A model generated the notes under the pieces. It did not search any database. It had not been told where the DNA came from and was given only the letters and a program-made list of their open reading frames with translations. A stretch of DNA of 64,000 nucleotides from Arcuatula senhousia (taxonomy: Eukaryota; Mollusca; Bivalvia; Mytilida; Mytilidae): assembly GCA_963971305.1 (NCBI GenBank), contig OZ020313.1:52586203-52650202 (forward strand), written 5' to 3'. Positions within the stretch are counted from its first letter, which is position 1; every line of letters starts with the position of its first letter. The position numbers were made by a program, and so were the translations under genes. Below, piece after piece: positions 1 through 13,655 of this stretch.

Positions 1-719
1 GTAACAAGCCTTGCAAAGATTCCTGACTTTGGACAGGAACATCCAGACCTTCCCTTTATTCCACTAGTTTGATTCTGTTGTCAATGCAAGGTCATGCACT
101 GGTGAGAAGTTACTCCTTCAAATATGCATAAACATGTACAGGACAACCAAGAAAACTAGCAAAACCAGAGTGCAAATGATAGTGGTGCGCCCTGAAGGGA
201 AAATGTCATGTTTCTTGCATCTTAAAGAGCCCTGGTGCAGATCTTGAAAAGAATAGGACCCATAGGATCCCAATGGAGTAGACTGCCAGATCTGACCCAC
301 CATTTCATGATCATCTTATCAATCGTTTAATGTCCATCCCTGATATAGCCAAATTCATGCTGCTTGGGAGTAAAGCAATGACATTTTTGGTACTTTGTAC
401 TTTAACATGACACAGAAATGATTCTCTGTTAAAAAAACAAATGATGTTATACAGTGATGGATCAAGAAATTCTGAAAAGAGGTGGCCCACTGAATGGCCT
501 AAGAGGGGCCCACTTTGGTCATGCTTAAATGATTTCCTATATATTCAGCCCAATTTTTCTGCCAAAAGGGGGGCCTGGGCCCGCCTATGTTATATTGAAA
601 CAAAAAGACGCAAAGTATGCTACAGGGCGGTGTATGGCACCATTTGTAGAAAATGGAAAAATAATATTTACAGGAATACTGAAAGGCCTCTTTATTTCAT
701 CTTGAAATAATAAATAAAT

Positions 720-835
720 AATTTTGATATAAAATACATAACAATTACCACAATAAAATCTGGTATAATTCATACAACTATAAAATACATAACAAATACC
801 AATTAAAATCTGGTATAATTCGTACAAGATCACAT
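720..835. repeat. Two-unit tandem repeat
   Basis: AAAATACATAACAAxTACCA and AAAATCTGGTATAATTC occur twice, about 56 bp apart. A 27-bp direct duplication (CAATTTACCACACTC) also lies at 1480-1530. Confidence 0.8.
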
Positions 836-916
836 TGTCAATGATGGTACCGGTATAAGAAACAATAAAAACAAAATCGTCACATGGTCGGATACCGATA
901 TGTTAATGGGAATATA

Positions 917-1110
917 TGGTGACTGTGGATTCATTTATTTTCGTGGTTATCCATTTTCATGCTTTTATCAAAAGATTGGATTCTTGGATTTTTAATTTCA
1001 TGATTTGCACACGTCGCTTAATGTAATTCATCTGATTTTCTTGGTGTACATGCACCCATAAAAACTATGAAAATTGATATCCCACAAAAAACAATGAAAC
1101 CACAGTAGAT
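917..1110. mobile_element. CTGTGGATTCATT MITE, copy 1
   Basis: Terminal inverted repeats ACTGTGGATTCATTTATTTT and AATGAAACCACAGT. Noncoding interior. Confidence 0.75.
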
Positions 1111-3004
1111 GATAAGTTCATTACAACATAGAATAATGCAACTTAATAGTATAATCATTCTTTGTTATTGTCACCCAATATATTTATGTCAATGCTAATC
1201 TCCTGGTAACTCAAATTTCAGGAATATGTATCATTATTCATAGTAGCTTCAAGGCCATTGTTACAGTAATAAAATGTGCTAGTAGACAGAAAAGTTGTCT
1301 ATATTCCCAAACAAGCAGTAACATTATAGACCACAAAATTCTGCGGCCGTGTCGTATAAAACTTATTTCTAGTCTGTGGGTCTATTTTGAAAAAGTGAAT
1401 TACAGATAGAGCTAACAGTTGAGTCCTATGACTCTAGAGAGGTTACAGGTCTCCAATATGTTTTAGGGAAATATCAATTTACCACACTCTTTTGCCACCT
1501 CAATTTACCACACTCTTTTGCCACCTAAAATACTTAAAAAACATCATTTTTTGTAAGGAAGTCTCATCAATATGATTGACAAGACAAGTTAACTTTTTGT
1601 TCTGCTAAAAGAATACTAAAGAATTTCAAGACCTTTTGAAATGGAAAATTTTTACCCAAAACAAGTTTTTATGGTCTGATATTTTCAAAAAGCTTCCATG
1701 TATCAAGAAGATTTTAGAATGAGTGCTTACAGAAATGTACAGATTTAGATTTGTTTCACAATAATTTAAACTGCTTCTAATAAAACATGGTCTTTGGATT
1801 AAAACCACAAATTTCCCCTCCCAAAAAAATGAAAAATTAGATACATCTTAATCTAGTCAATAGTCATGATACTAGTAGTTTAATTCCATGAGATTAACTC
1901 TCACTTTTCAGTAAAAGACATCTGACACATATTGTAAAAGCTAAAAAATTAAAAATAGCCCTAGAATGATTCAGCATTGCACAAGATTCCCACATGTTTT
2001 CATGTATCAAAGCCAGCTTTGTTGGCCTATAATACGTCTCCAGTAATACGATAATCTAACATATAGATCATCACAGATATAACAATATATAAATAATAAC
2101 AGTATCACAACAAAATCATAGACATTCAACCAGAACTGAAGTCTGTATAGATTATATGAAAACTCCATCAATAAATATTCTCCAGTCAAATAACATTTAC
2201 TGACCACTTACTCTTAATAGCTGCTCATATATGACATGTTAAAACATCATAAAATTGAGGGTATTACAACAAATAATACATGTACAAGAAAGTTTATGGC
2301 AAAATAAAATCATGAACATTTTCTGACTATGTTCATTAGAGTCCATAGTTGTCGTCAAGTCTGTGAATTGTAAGTACATTTTGAACACCATATTACATGT
2401 ACACTAAAACAAAAAAATTTTTTAACACCATTAATTATCCAACCATAATATTTACCTAGATTTTATACATGTGTCAGTGGCCAGTTCAAGGGGGTGGAAA
2501 AGGTCTATTCCCTACCTTAAACTGATTTTTTAAACATTTTTTAATAAACTTAATATTTCTTGGCCAAGCTTTCCTAAATTTTCACAACAAACAATTACCT
2601 CCCCTTTAACCTCAATGCTCAGCTCAAAATATGCTTTTACTTTGTTTTATCCCCACTTAAAAGTGGATACTATTTTACTTGATTGTCTAGTTGAGGACTG
2701 ATTGGCAAAAATGAACATGATTACAATATAAATAACATATTTCTTTGTTTAATTAAACCATTTTTTTATGGACATTGATAAATTTTAAAACCATGAATTA
2801 CTAAAAAACATGGTAAAATATTAAAACTGCTAACACCTAATCTGAACACCATAATGCCTATTGCAGATTTATGATATTCCTGGAAGAAACACCTGATATC
2901 ATAGGAATACATGTATTTAGAAAATGGAATGTATATCATAGGAATACATGTATTTAGAAAATGGAATGTATATTCTAATTGTATAAAATTGTATTCAAAT
3001 GAAC

Positions 3005-5925
3005 GAGGAATGTGTGCATGGGAGACAGATGCCCCTACATAAGGTCCCAAACAGGAAGTTAATGTTTGACAAGTCTCAAATTTGCTTAGGGCATACAGTT
3101 TGTCATACTGCATTCCCATGTACTTGTGTACTTATTTGAGAACAAGAGGCTCCCAGGAGCCTGAATCGCTCACCTGGTCTTGATGTTGACCCTATACTTT
3201 TGTAGAGCTAAATGAGCTGAACATTTAAGCAAGCAACAGCTTTTCTCTACCTGCAATAGTTTTCATTCTATAGGCCAAAAACACAATTTTTCACCTATAA
3301 CCCCTATAAGGAGTCATCTGACAACTTCGACCCTATGAAGACTTTTGTAGAGCTAAATGAGCTGAACATTTAAGCAAGCAACAGCTAATCTCTATCTGCA
3401 ATAGTTTTCATTCTGTAGGCCAAAAACATGAAAAATCGCTATTTTTCAGGGACCGTAACCCCTATAAGGGGTCATCTGACAACTTCAACCCTATGGAGAA
3501 TTTTGTAAAGCTAAATGAGCTGAACATTTAAGCAAGCAACAGCTTATCTCTATCTGCAATAGTTTTCATTCTGTAGGACAAAAACATGAAAAATCGCTAT
3601 TTTTCAGGGGCCGTAACCCCTATAAGGGGTCATCTGACAACTTCGACCCTATCGAGAATTTTGTAGAGCTCAATGAGCTGAACATTTAAGCAAGCAACAG
3701 CTAATCTCTATGTGCAATAGTTTTCATTCTGTAGGCCAAAAACATGAAAAAATGCCATTTTTCAGGGGCCGTAACCCCTATAAGGGGTTATCTGACAACT
3801 TCGATCCTATGGAGACTTTCGTAGAGCTAAATGAGCTTAACATTTAAGCAAGCAACAGCTAATCTCTATCTGCAATAGTTTTCATTCTGTAGGCCAAAAA
3901 CATGAAAAATGGCTATTTTACACCTTTAAGGGGCTGTAACCCCTATAAGGGGTCATCTGACAACTTCGACCCTATGGAGACTTTTGTAGAGTTAAATGAG
4001 CAGAACATTTAAGCAAGCAACAGCTAATCTCTATCTGCAATAGTTTTCATTCTGTAGGCCAAAAACATGAAAAATGGCTATTTTTCAGGGGCCGTAACCC
4101 CTACAAGGGGTCATCTGACAACTTCAACCCTATGGAGAATTTTGTAAAGCTAAATGAGCTGAACATTTAAGCAAGCAACAGCTTATCTCTATCTGCAATA
4201 GTTTTCATTCTGTAGGACAAAAACATGAAAAATCGCTATTTTTCAGGGGCCGTAACCCCTATAAGGGGTCATCTGACAACTTCGACCCTATGGAGAATTT
4301 TGTAGAGCTCAATGAGCTGAACATTTAAGCAAGCAACAGCTAATCTCTATGTGCAATAGTTTTCATTCTGTAGGCCAAAAACATGAAAAAATGCCATTTT
4401 TCAGGGGCCGTAACCCCTATAAGGGGTTATCTGACAACTTCGATCCTATGGAGACTTTCGTGGAGCTAAATGAGCTTAACATTTAAGCAAGCAACAGCTA
4501 ATCTCTATCTGCAATAGTTTTCATTCTGTAGGCCAAAAACATGAAAAATGGCTATTTTTCACCTTTAAGGGGCTGTAACCCCTATAAGGGGTCATCTGAC
4601 AACTTCGACCCTATGGAGACTTTTGTAGAGTTAAATGAGCTGAACATTTAAGCAAGCAACAGCTAATCTCTATCTGCAATAGTTTTCATTCTGTAGGACA
4701 AAAACATGAAAAATTGCTATTTTTCAGGGGCCGTAACCCCTATAAGGAGTCATCTGACAACTTCGACTCTATGGAAAATTTTGTAGAGCTAAATGAGCTG
4801 AACATTTAAGCAAGCAACAGCTAATCTCTATCTGCAATAGTTTTCATTCTGTAGGACAAAAACATGAAAAATCGCTATTTTTCAGGGGCCGTAACCCCTA
4901 TAAGGGGTCATCTGAAAACTTCGACCCTATGGAGAATTTTGTAGAGCTAAATGAGCTGAACATTTAAGCAAGCAACAGCTAATCTCTATGTGCAATAGTT
5001 TTCATTCTGTAGGCCAAAAACAATTAAAAAAATGCCATTTTTCAGGGGCCGTAACCCCTATAAGGGGTTATCTGACAACTTCGATCCTATGAAGACTTTC
5101 GTAGAGCTAAATGAGCTAAACATTTAAGCAAGCAACAGCTAATCTCTATCTGCAATAGTTTTCATTCTGTAGGCCAAAAACATGAAAAATGGCTATTTTT
5201 CACCTTTAAGGGGCTGTAACCCTTATAAGGGGTCATCTGACAACTTCGACCCTATGGAGACTTTTGTAGAGTTAAATGAGCTGAACATTTAAGCAAGCAT
5301 TAGCTAATCTCTATCTGCAATAGTTTTCATTCTGTAGGCCAAAAACATGAAAAAATGCTATTTTTCACCTTTAAGGGGCCGTAACCCCTATAAGGGGTCA
5401 TCTGACAACTTTGACCAAATGGAGACTTTTGTAGAGCTTTTGATGCTGAATCAGTAGCGTGGCCTCAGATTTCCTCTATCTCTTATACTTTTTGATTTAT
5501 AACCCAAAAACAGTAGTCTGACCCCCCTAGTCTATTTTTAGTAACGGCGGCCATGTTTTTTAACGGATTAAAAATCAAAACACAAGTTTGGTGCAGGACA
5601 CCCTAAGGATCATTCATACCAAGTTTCATTAAATTCTGTTTGGTAGTTTCAGAGAAGAAGATTTTTGAAAAATTGTTAACAGACGACAGACGACGACGAC
5701 AGACGACGACAGACGACGACGACGGACGCCAAGTGATGGTAATAGCTCACATGGACCTTCGGTCCAGGTGAGCTAAAAAGTGGATGAAAATTTCCCCTTA
5801 ATTTCCATATCGGCCCAATCCCATACAGGAAGTAGAGGTCTGAAAATGTTGGAAATTTTTACATACAGGTATGAGTGAAACTTAATCCATCATGACATGT
5901 CGTCAAAGAGGCATAAAAATATCTA
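3005..5925 (+). mobile_element. Family D element, copy 1, split by family A
   Basis: The left part is 3005-3140 (GAGGAATGTGTGCATGGG, CAGATGCCCC) and the right part 5780-5925 (ATGAGTGAAACTTAATCC, then ATGTCGTCAAAGAGGCAT). The family A element at 3141-5779 sits between them. Confidence 0.75.
3141..5779 (+). mobile_element. Family A element, copy 1 (full length)
   Basis: It starts at the 5' hairpin GGCTCCCAGGAGCC followed by X (GCTCACCTGG). About 14 tandem units of roughly 160 bp follow (marked by GAGCTGAACATTTAAGCAAG), then a GACGACGACA microsatellite at 5689-5727, and it ends in the 3' hairpin TGGACCTTCGGTCCA within a larger stem that complements X. There is no coding capacity. It is inserted in a family D element whose halves lie at 3005-3140 and 5780-5925. 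Confidence 0.85.
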
Positions 5926-6535
5926 TAACTAGCTTCTGAGAGCCAGCTGACTCCAGCTCACAATATCCCCATTATATTAAGACTGTTTTTTAAATAAAAG
6001 TTTTCCAAGTATCAACATTGCTCCTATACAATTTTGTTATATCAAAATACATATATGCTTGTTAAAACAAAACATCCTACCAAATTTGAAACAAATCATA
6101 ATTAAGTTTTTATGTGCCGGGAGCTCTATAGTGAGTATTGACTGTTCAGTAAAAACATCATACATATTTTCGTAATGAGCATAATTATTTTGATTGTCAT
6201 AATATGCCTTTATTTTGAAAATTTGTGTTAAAAAATCACAGACTGATGGAGTTAAAATAAAAAAATTACTAACTTCAATACAAATAATTGAGCAAAGTGA
6301 TATTATATAATGTAAAAAAATGTTATTATATTTCTATAATATAATTAAAGTGGTACTTAATAAGAATGTGTCACTAACATGTTTCACTAGAAAAATATCA
6401 CAAAAAAATTACTTCAAAATTAACACAGTGGTGTTTCACTGCTAACATTTAAGGATTTCATGTCCGATCAGTTAACATAAACCAACAACTTGATATGTAT
6501 AAACTTTATGTATTCAATACAACATTTGAACTAAT

Positions 6536-6725
6536 TACAGTGGATTCATTCATTTTCCTGTGTATCAATTTTCGTGGTTAACAAACAAAAAAACATTTAC
6601 ATTTCGTTGGATTCTTAATTTCTGGTCTGTTCATATTACTTCATTGGGTTCTTATTTTAGTCGTTGACTGTAACACATGAATACCACGAAATTTGGTAGC
6701 CACGAATAATAATGAAACCACAGAT
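6536..6725. mobile_element. CTGTGGATTCATT MITE, copy 2
   Basis: Same ends as the copy at 917 (CAGTGGATTCATTCATTTTC and AATGAAACCACAG). Confidence 0.7.
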
Positions 6726-6889
6726 TTAAGAATCCACAAACTGACACTTTGTCATCAAACTACAAAAATTGAAAATAAATGAATCCAAAGTAAGTTATAA
6801 CAAAGATATTAACAACATAAATATAAATTGACTTTTTTGAGCAAGCTTGCAAAGTTAACATTGAAATCATGTCATTTTTTGTTTTGGTA

Positions 6890-7010
6890 TTTGTAACATT
6901 TTAATTATGATGAATGTTGTTTTCCTTTTTTCTTTTCTTTGTACATGTTGTATATCCTGCTCATATTATGGGCGTCTTTTGACAATAAAAATATTTGATT
7001 TGATTTGTCA
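6890..7010 (+). repeat. 3' tail of another retroelement
   Basis: TTTGTACATGTTGTATATCC, then GACAATAAAAATATTTGATT ending in TTTGATTTG repeats. The same sequence occurs inverted at 42489-42640. Confidence 0.6.
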
Positions 7011-7257
7011 TTTGAGCAAATGTCATACACAAGGCACAATAAATAACATACATTTATGCTTCAGATGAATAACACAACAAAATATGTTATTGATCAGTTC
7101 TAGGCCAATATAAAAAATATCCTAGATTCCCATCCCCTTCTCCCCCATCTTTTTTCAGCAGTCTGAAAAAATTATGCATATTTTTGGCAAATTACTTTGT
7201 ATGGGTTTTTTTGGTCAATTTCTTTTAAAATGCCAGAACATTTGCTAAAATTTAATT

Positions 7258-8372
7258 CAACAAGAGTTGACACTAAAGTATGTCTCGCCTATCGGCACCA
7301 TCACAGAACTCATTGAAGGTCTAGCTGGACCTTCAGAACAGTTAAGGTCAATGTCATGTGACAGATGACAGAATTCCATTTAACCATCACAAAAATGTCT
7401 GGAGTGTGTTCTTGATACCATACTTATTGAGAAACAATGAAAAAAAACCAACATTCACTAAGTCATTCAACCATGATAATGGGGTCAAGGTCACATTACA
7501 TGGTGACGTCAGTTGTGTATATACCATAATCTACAAATATCAGATGCCTAGCTATTAATATACTATTCGATTAACTCATTTTCCATCCAAAAATCATCTA
7601 CATTCACAAAGTCATTGAACCGTGAAAATGGGGTCAGGGTCACACAACATGGTGTCTATTGTGTAGACCAAAACCCCATTGTCTGTATACCAAATATCAG
7701 ATGCCTAGCTATTATACTTTTAACTTAATTTATTTTCCACAAAAGTTTTAATTGTCCCTAAAATCATCAAAGTTTAAAGAGTTGCTGAACCATGAAATTT
7801 TGGGGTCGGGGTCCAACGGCATGGTGCCAGTTGCATAGACCATAACCCCAACTGTCTGTATACCAAATATCAGATGCCTAGCTATTATACTTTTCTTGTA
7901 ATTCATTTTTCCACAAAAGTTTTACAAAGAGGTTTTTTGGCCCCAAAAATCATCCAGGTCCACAGAGTCGCTGAACCATGAAATTGGGGTCAGGGTCTAA
8001 TGGCATGGTGCCAGTTGCGTAGACCATAACCCCAACTGTCTGTATACCAAATATCAGATGCCTAGCTATTATACTTTTCTTGTAATTCATTTTCCACAAA
8101 AGTCTTACAAAGAGGTTTTTTGGCCCCAAAAATCATCCAGGTCCACAGAGTCACTGAACCATCAAATTGGGGTCAGGGTCCAACAGCATGGTGCCAGTTG
8201 CGTAGACCATAACCTGAACTGTCTGTATACCAAATATCAGATGCCTAGCTATTATACTTTTCAAGTAATTCATTTTCCACTAAAGTCTTACAAAAAAGTT
8301 TACGCCGTTGGCGCCGCCGAAAAGTAATACCTATGTCTCACCTTCCACGACTATTTGTTGAAGGCGAGACAA
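7258..8372 (+). mobile_element. Family B element, copy 1
   Basis: It starts CAAGAGTTGACACTAAAG and TATGTCTCGCCT, and holds about five diverged units of roughly 210 bp (ATCAGATGCCTAGCTATTAT). It ends in a stem closing with GGCGAGACA. Noncoding. Confidence 0.8.
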
Positions 8373-9130
8373 AAAATTGAACAATATTTAGCCCAATTCT
8401 TCATACTTTCAAGAATTTGGATGAGAATCAAGGAATTATTTTATACTGGTCTTAAATTACCTGTTTGAAGGAAAGGTGGCAAATTTATTCTGTGACCAGT
8501 AAAGCTTTCTGTACAAAGTATTTAGTCATTTTTAGATTATTTTTGTCAAAGCTCTGGTTCTACAGTTGATAAGATCACATGGCTTTAGTCAAACATATAT
8601 TTTTGTTTCAAATCACAGATCTTTGATCATGGAGGAAAAGAATATGGAAAAAGACCTAAGAACTACATAAACAGACAAAAAAATCCTCAAAATGCTACAA
8701 TTTGCACTATTAAAGTAAAAACATTTTATATTCATTAATGTTTTGATGATATTTAAAAAAAATACCATAATGTAATGACATACTAAAAATGTTTCAAGTT
8801 AATGCAGATGACAAATTGTAAAATCATTATATGTTATAACAACTCATATCAAATAAAGTCATACATAATACATGTACATAGTAGGTGTAAAATATGAGAC
8901 TTTCACACTATTTTCTGATAATTAGTACAGGTGTTAAATAAGCCATATAAATGTACTTTACTGCAATGACCCTAGTAATAACACACTTTTGTTGTAAACA
9001 GTATTGATTGATCTTCCTGAGATATTTCAGTGTTATTGTAATCCATGCTAAATCATTCAAGGATTGGTAAAATCAAGGCTTGCCGTTCAGTGAACTTCTA
9101 CAATTTATGCCTAGGAAATAATGACAAACA
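8373..9130 (-). other. Possible 3' UTR of the nuclear receptor, otherwise unassigned
   Basis: If the terminal exon at 9131 is real, this AT-rich stretch would be its 3' UTR. There are several AATAAA-like signals on the minus strand, none distinctive. Confidence 0.3.
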
Positions 9131-9165
9131 TCACGATGTGCTGCTAGTGTCCTCGGAACTGCCGA
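9131..9165 (-). CDS. Possible terminal exon of the nuclear receptor
   Basis: A strong minus-strand acceptor (TTATTTTTTATTTTAG, AG at 9166-9167) opens a frame that continues exon 7 in the right phase. It encodes IGSSEDTSSTS and stops at TGA (9131-9133). The phase match and immediate stop are consistent with a last coding exon followed by a 3' UTR to lower coordinates, but this short a match can occur by chance across 8 kb of intron. It contributes no AF-2 helix. Confidence 0.35.
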
Positions 9166-9775
9166 CTAAAATAAAAAATAAATTTTGAAATTATATTGCT
9201 ATATTTATTCCCTAAACATACCTTAGCAGATTTATTGGTTTTGTAGTGATGCAAATTGTAATAAATAAAATACCCAATTAGGTGAAATGACGAATTTCAA
9301 TAATAATTACCACAATTTACATGTTTTCTCTTTAATAAAACACAACCTTGTTAAGAAAACATATGATTCTGTGATTTCTGGAAAATATCCATACAAACAG
9401 CAGAATGTTTCATATTTTTTACTGATTTATTCTCAATTTAATGCAAGTGTAAAAAAATAGGAATGAAAAAGTTTGGTTTTATAAAATTTATCATTAAAGA
9501 GTTAGTCATTTAAATGGAATCCAAAATATATCACAATTAATGAAATCCACAAGTTCCATTTTCTTTTTTTCATTTATTACTGATTTTGCTCAGGAATAAG
9601 GTAAAATGAACTAGATCTACAAGTTTTGTAGGTTTAATCTGCAAGACAAAAACCCAAAACTTGTCAATAAGGGGCCATAACTTTTATGAGAAGTCATGTG
9701 CAAGCTTCAGCCTAATGGATATTTTTGAAGAGCTGAATAAACTGAAGGTCTTAGCAAATAAAAATGACAACAAAG

Positions 9776-9960
9776 TTCCAGACAATAAATTTTGCTACAC
9801 CTGACGCGCGTTTCGTCTATTAAAGACTCATCAGAGGGGCTCTACCAAAAATATTGAAAATGCCAAACACTACAATTATGAGACCATAGAACAATAAAAC
9901 CAAAAATACCAAAAAGGGGAACGAAATTATTACTAAGATGATCAACCTGTCTGGGGTAGG
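9776..9960. repeat. Possible dispersed short repeat (GACGCGCGTTTCGTCT)
   Basis: Contains CTGACGCGCGTTTCGTCT and GACTCATCAG, which I recall as a repeated motif in mussel transcripts. There is only one copy here, so repeat status rests on memory. Confidence 0.4.
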
Positions 9961-10017
9961 AACAACCTTAGGGTTAGACAATTTTGAAATTTAAACGGAT
10001 AATTTCAAGCTTTGATA

Positions 10018-10345
10018 TGTTATTATTATTTATTATTAACAATATTTGTATAGCGCATTAACTAATTCAAAATTACTCTAAGCGCTTAACATGCATGAAA
10101 AACATCAATATATGATTTTTAAAAATATATACATATATCTAAAATCCATACAAAAATGGTAAATAGTAGATTTCAATGGAAAAATGCATGACTACTGAAT
10201 TTTTTTTAAAAATTACAAAACTTTTAAAAAACAAATAAAAGTAATATTCAGATAAAATACTGAAATTTTTTGTTTAAAAGTTACAAAACATTTAAAAAAC
10301 AAATAAAAGTAATATTCAAGATAAAATACTGAATTCAAATGTAGT
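10018..10345 (-). mobile_element. LINE 3' tail, second copy
   Basis: Minus-strand sequence with AAGCGCTTAGAGTAATTTT, AATGCGCTATACAAATATTG and a TTATTATTATT-complement tail. Same kind of end as at 55920. An AACATTTAAAAAACAAATAA block repeats at 10225 and 10290. Confidence 0.6.
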
Positions 10346-10615
10346 AAAGCTAAAAGATAAAATTAAATTGCGTGGGAGAAAACCAACACAAAAGTGTTGG
10401 TGCCTGAGAGACAGCTTTTTTCTATCTGCTACAGTTTTCATTCTATAGGCCAAAAACATGAAAAAATGCTATTTTCACCTTCAAAGGCCCATAACCCCAT
10501 ATAAGGGGTCACCTGACTACTTCAACTCAAGAGACTTTTGTAGAGCTCAGTGAGCTGAAGGTTTAAGCAAGCAACAACTTTTCTCTACCTGTTATAGTTT
10601 TTATTCTTTAAACCA

Positions 10616-11980
10616 ACAAGAGGCTCCCAGGAGCCTGAATCGCTCACCTGGTCTGAGTCAACCCTAAAACACTAATCTAGAGCTAAATGAGCTGAACACT
10701 TAAGCAAGCAACAGCTTTTCTCTGTCTGCTCTAGTTTTCATTCACTAAGCCAAATACATAAAAAAACGTTATTTTAGGGGCCATATCCCCTATACAGGGT
10801 CATCTGACAACTTTGATCCAATGAAAGCTTTTGTAGAGCTAAATGAGCTGAACACTTAAGCAAGCAATCGCTTTTCTCTATCTGCTATAGTTTTCATTCA
10901 CTAAGCCAAAAACATGAAAAAAACATTATTTTAGGGGACGTAACACCTATAAGGGGTCATATGACAACTTTGATCCTATGGAGACTTTTGTAGAGCTTTA
11001 TGAGCTGAACATTTAAGCAAGCAACAGCTTCTCTCTATCTGCTATAGTTTTCATTCACTAAGCCAAAAAAAAAAAGGAAAAACATTATTTTAGGGGCCGT
11101 AACCCCTATAACGGGTCATCTGACAACTTTGACCCTATGGAGACTTTTGTATAGCCAAATGAACTAAACATTTAAGCAAGCAACAGCTTTTCTCTATCTG
11201 CTATAGTTTTCATTCAAAAGACCAAAAACATGGAAAAACGTCATTTAACAGGGCGTAACCCCTATTAGGGGTCATCTGACAACTTCGATCCTATGGAGAC
11301 TTTTGTAGAGCTTGATGAGCTGAACATTTAAGCAAGCAACAGCTTCTCTCTATCTGCTATAGTTTTCATATCATAGGCAAAAAATATGAAAAAACGTTAT
11401 TTTAGGGGCCGAAACCCCTATAAGGGTTCATCTGACAACTTCGACCCTATGAAGACTTTTGTAGAGCTAAATGAGCTGAACATTTAAGCAAGCAACAGCT
11501 TTTCTCTATCTGTAATAGTTTTCATTCTATAGGCCAAAACATGAAAAAATGCTATTTTTCACCTTTAAGGGGCCGTAACTCCTATAAGGGGTCATCTGAC
11601 AACTTCGACTCAATGAAGACTTTTGTAGAGCTTTTGATGCTGAAGCAGTAGCGTGGCATCAGATTTCATCTATCTCTTATATTTTTTGATTTACAAGCCA
11701 AAAACAGAAGTCTGACCCCCCCTAGTCTATTTTTAGTAACGGCAGCCATGTTGTTTGGACGGCGGTCACCATTTGTGCAATCTTGGTAGAGGACATCCCA
11801 TAGATGAAGTGTGCAAAGTTTCAAAGCAATCCCTTCAGTAGTGTCAGAGGAGAAGATTTTCAAAGAAAAGTTAACGACCACGGACGACGACGACGGACGA
11901 CGACAGACGACGACGGACGACGACGACGGACGCCAAGTGATGGCAATAGCTCACATGGACCTTCGGTCCAGGTGAGCTAA
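10616..11980 (+). mobile_element. Family A element, copy 2
   Basis: Same hairpin-bounded structure as the copy at 3141-5779, with about six units of 160 bp and a GACGACGACGGA microsatellite at 11880-11935. A related fragment without the 5' hairpin lies just before it at 10385-10615. Confidence 0.85.
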
Positions 11981-12004
11981 AAATAGGGCATCTAATGGGA
12001 TATT

Positions 12005-12575
12005 AATTGATACCCCGCCACGATATATTATAAAAAGTTCATTAAATTTGATTGTTCAAAGTGGCAAAATTTCAAAAACTTTTTTTCAGATCATGCTGGA
12101 AATTGAACTTGACCTGTATTTTATTGTACTTAACAGCTGTGCAAAATATCCTTTAAATTCCTTGAAATGTTTTCAAGTTATCAGTCGGAAACTCAAAAAT
12201 TCATGAAATTTGATTTTTCAAAGTGGCCAATCTCAAATACTATTTTTCAGATCATGCTTGAAATTAAATTTGACCTTATCAGCTGATCAAAATATCATAA
12301 GATTCCCTTGACGCGTTTTCAAGTTATTAGTTGGAGACTCAAAAATTCATGAAATTTGATTTTTCAAAGTGGCCTTTTTCAGATCATGTTTGAAATCGAA
12401 CTTGACTTGTATTTTATTGTACTAAACAGCTGTGCAAAATATAATTCAAATACCTTGACAAGTTTTCAGGTTATTGGTTGGAAATCTATGGGGGACAGAC
12501 GGACGGACAGACAGACACAGAAAGAAACTGAGGGTATAACATATTACCTCAACACTTCATGTGGCTGGGTATAAA
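12005..12575 (+). mobile_element. Family F element
   Basis: X = ATACCCCGCCAC at the start, and its near complement GTGGCTGGGTAT at the end. About three units of roughly 155 bp (CATGAAATTTGATTTTTCAA) and a GACGGACGGACAGACAGAC microsatellite at 12490-12515. Confidence 0.7.
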
Positions 12576-12585
12576 AACATGAACA

Positions 12586-13655
12586 AGATTGCTACGCGTA
12601 GCAATGTGTCCCCTGTCGCCGCATAAAAGTTGTGTGGTATGTCAATTCGAGCAATATATTCTCTGAGAAACGAGAGAAATTGATTGTCAAAATATGGGAT
12701 GATCACCTACTAACAGTACCCTATCAGTGTGTAAAGTTTCAGCAACATCCATTTAGTAGTATCCGAGGAGTTGCACCCACAAAAATGTTTGACATGACAA
12801 AGTCCCATTTTTTTTACCTGAAAATCACAAATTGGTAAAAAAACTCAAAAACTGTAAATATCGCTTCAAATTTTTTTTCGTATTATTATAGAGTACCTTT
12901 GGGGCTTGTTTAGGGGGGGGGGGGTACCAATATCCCATATCCCCATAAATTTTTCAGCAAATATCCTGTATCCCAAAAAGTGTTTTTCCAGTATCCCATA
13001 TCCCTGTAAATAAAATTGACAAAAATATCCCATATCCCAATAAGTTTTGTCTCAAATATCCCGTATCCCACTAAGAAAATGTGTGAATATCCCAGTAACC
13101 GATTTATTTGATGTCCTATATTTTGACCTTTCTTCCCTGTTTCTATGGAAACTGCGACTATTTTGAAAACTTCATATATGGGATGATCACCTACTAATAG
13201 TACCCTATCAGTCTATCAGTGTGTAAAGTATTCAGTAGTATCCAAGGAGTTGCAACCACAAAAACGTTTGACAAAGTCCCATTTTTCAGACTGAAAAATC
13301 ACAAATTCATAAATAACTCAAAAACCGTAAATATCGCTTCAAAATTTTTTGGTATTATTATGGAGTACCTTTTGCTCTATCAGCCTACAAAATTTCAGAA
13401 CCCTGTGCAACTAGGTAACGGAGATATTGAATGTCCTATATTTTGACCTTTCTTCCCTGTTTCCATGGAAACAGCGGCCATTTTGAAAATTTCAAACATG
13501 GGATGATCATTTACTAGTAGTACCCTTTCAGTGTGTAAAGTTTCAGCAACATCCGTTAAGTAGTGTCCGAGGAGTTGCACCCACAAAAAACGTGACAGAT
13601 GGATGGACGGACACCATTACTAAGTCCCTCCGACGCGTTGCAGCAGGGGACCAAA
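12586..13655 (+). mobile_element. Family E element
   Basis: Perfect 5' palindrome ATTGCTACGCGTAGCAAT, then X = GTCCCCTG. Tandem units follow (CTATCAGTGTGTAAAGTTTC), interrupted by a decayed TATCCCATATCCC-rich stretch (12900-13100), with a short GATGGACGGAC tract and a 3' stem closing with GCAGGGGAC. Confidence 0.78.

Larger units (their letters stand above)
1..2980. other. Unassigned AT-rich DNA
   Basis: Apart from the MITE at 917, the small tandem repeats and a retroelement scrap at 1-60, I see no gene. A 61-codon open frame at 118-303 (minus) is too short and unsupported to call. Confidence 0.5.
5926..7257. other. Unassigned AT-rich DNA
   Basis: Only a MITE (6536-6725) and a retroelement tail (6890-7010) are recognisable. 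Confidence 0.5.

Noticed and set aside
118..303. 61-codon minus-strand frame with a hydrophobic C-terminal end
   Set aside because: Short, no similarity recognised, no splice context.
3141..5779. CRISPR-like array
   Set aside because: The repeats are contiguous 160-bp units without unique spacers, in a eukaryotic mobile element.
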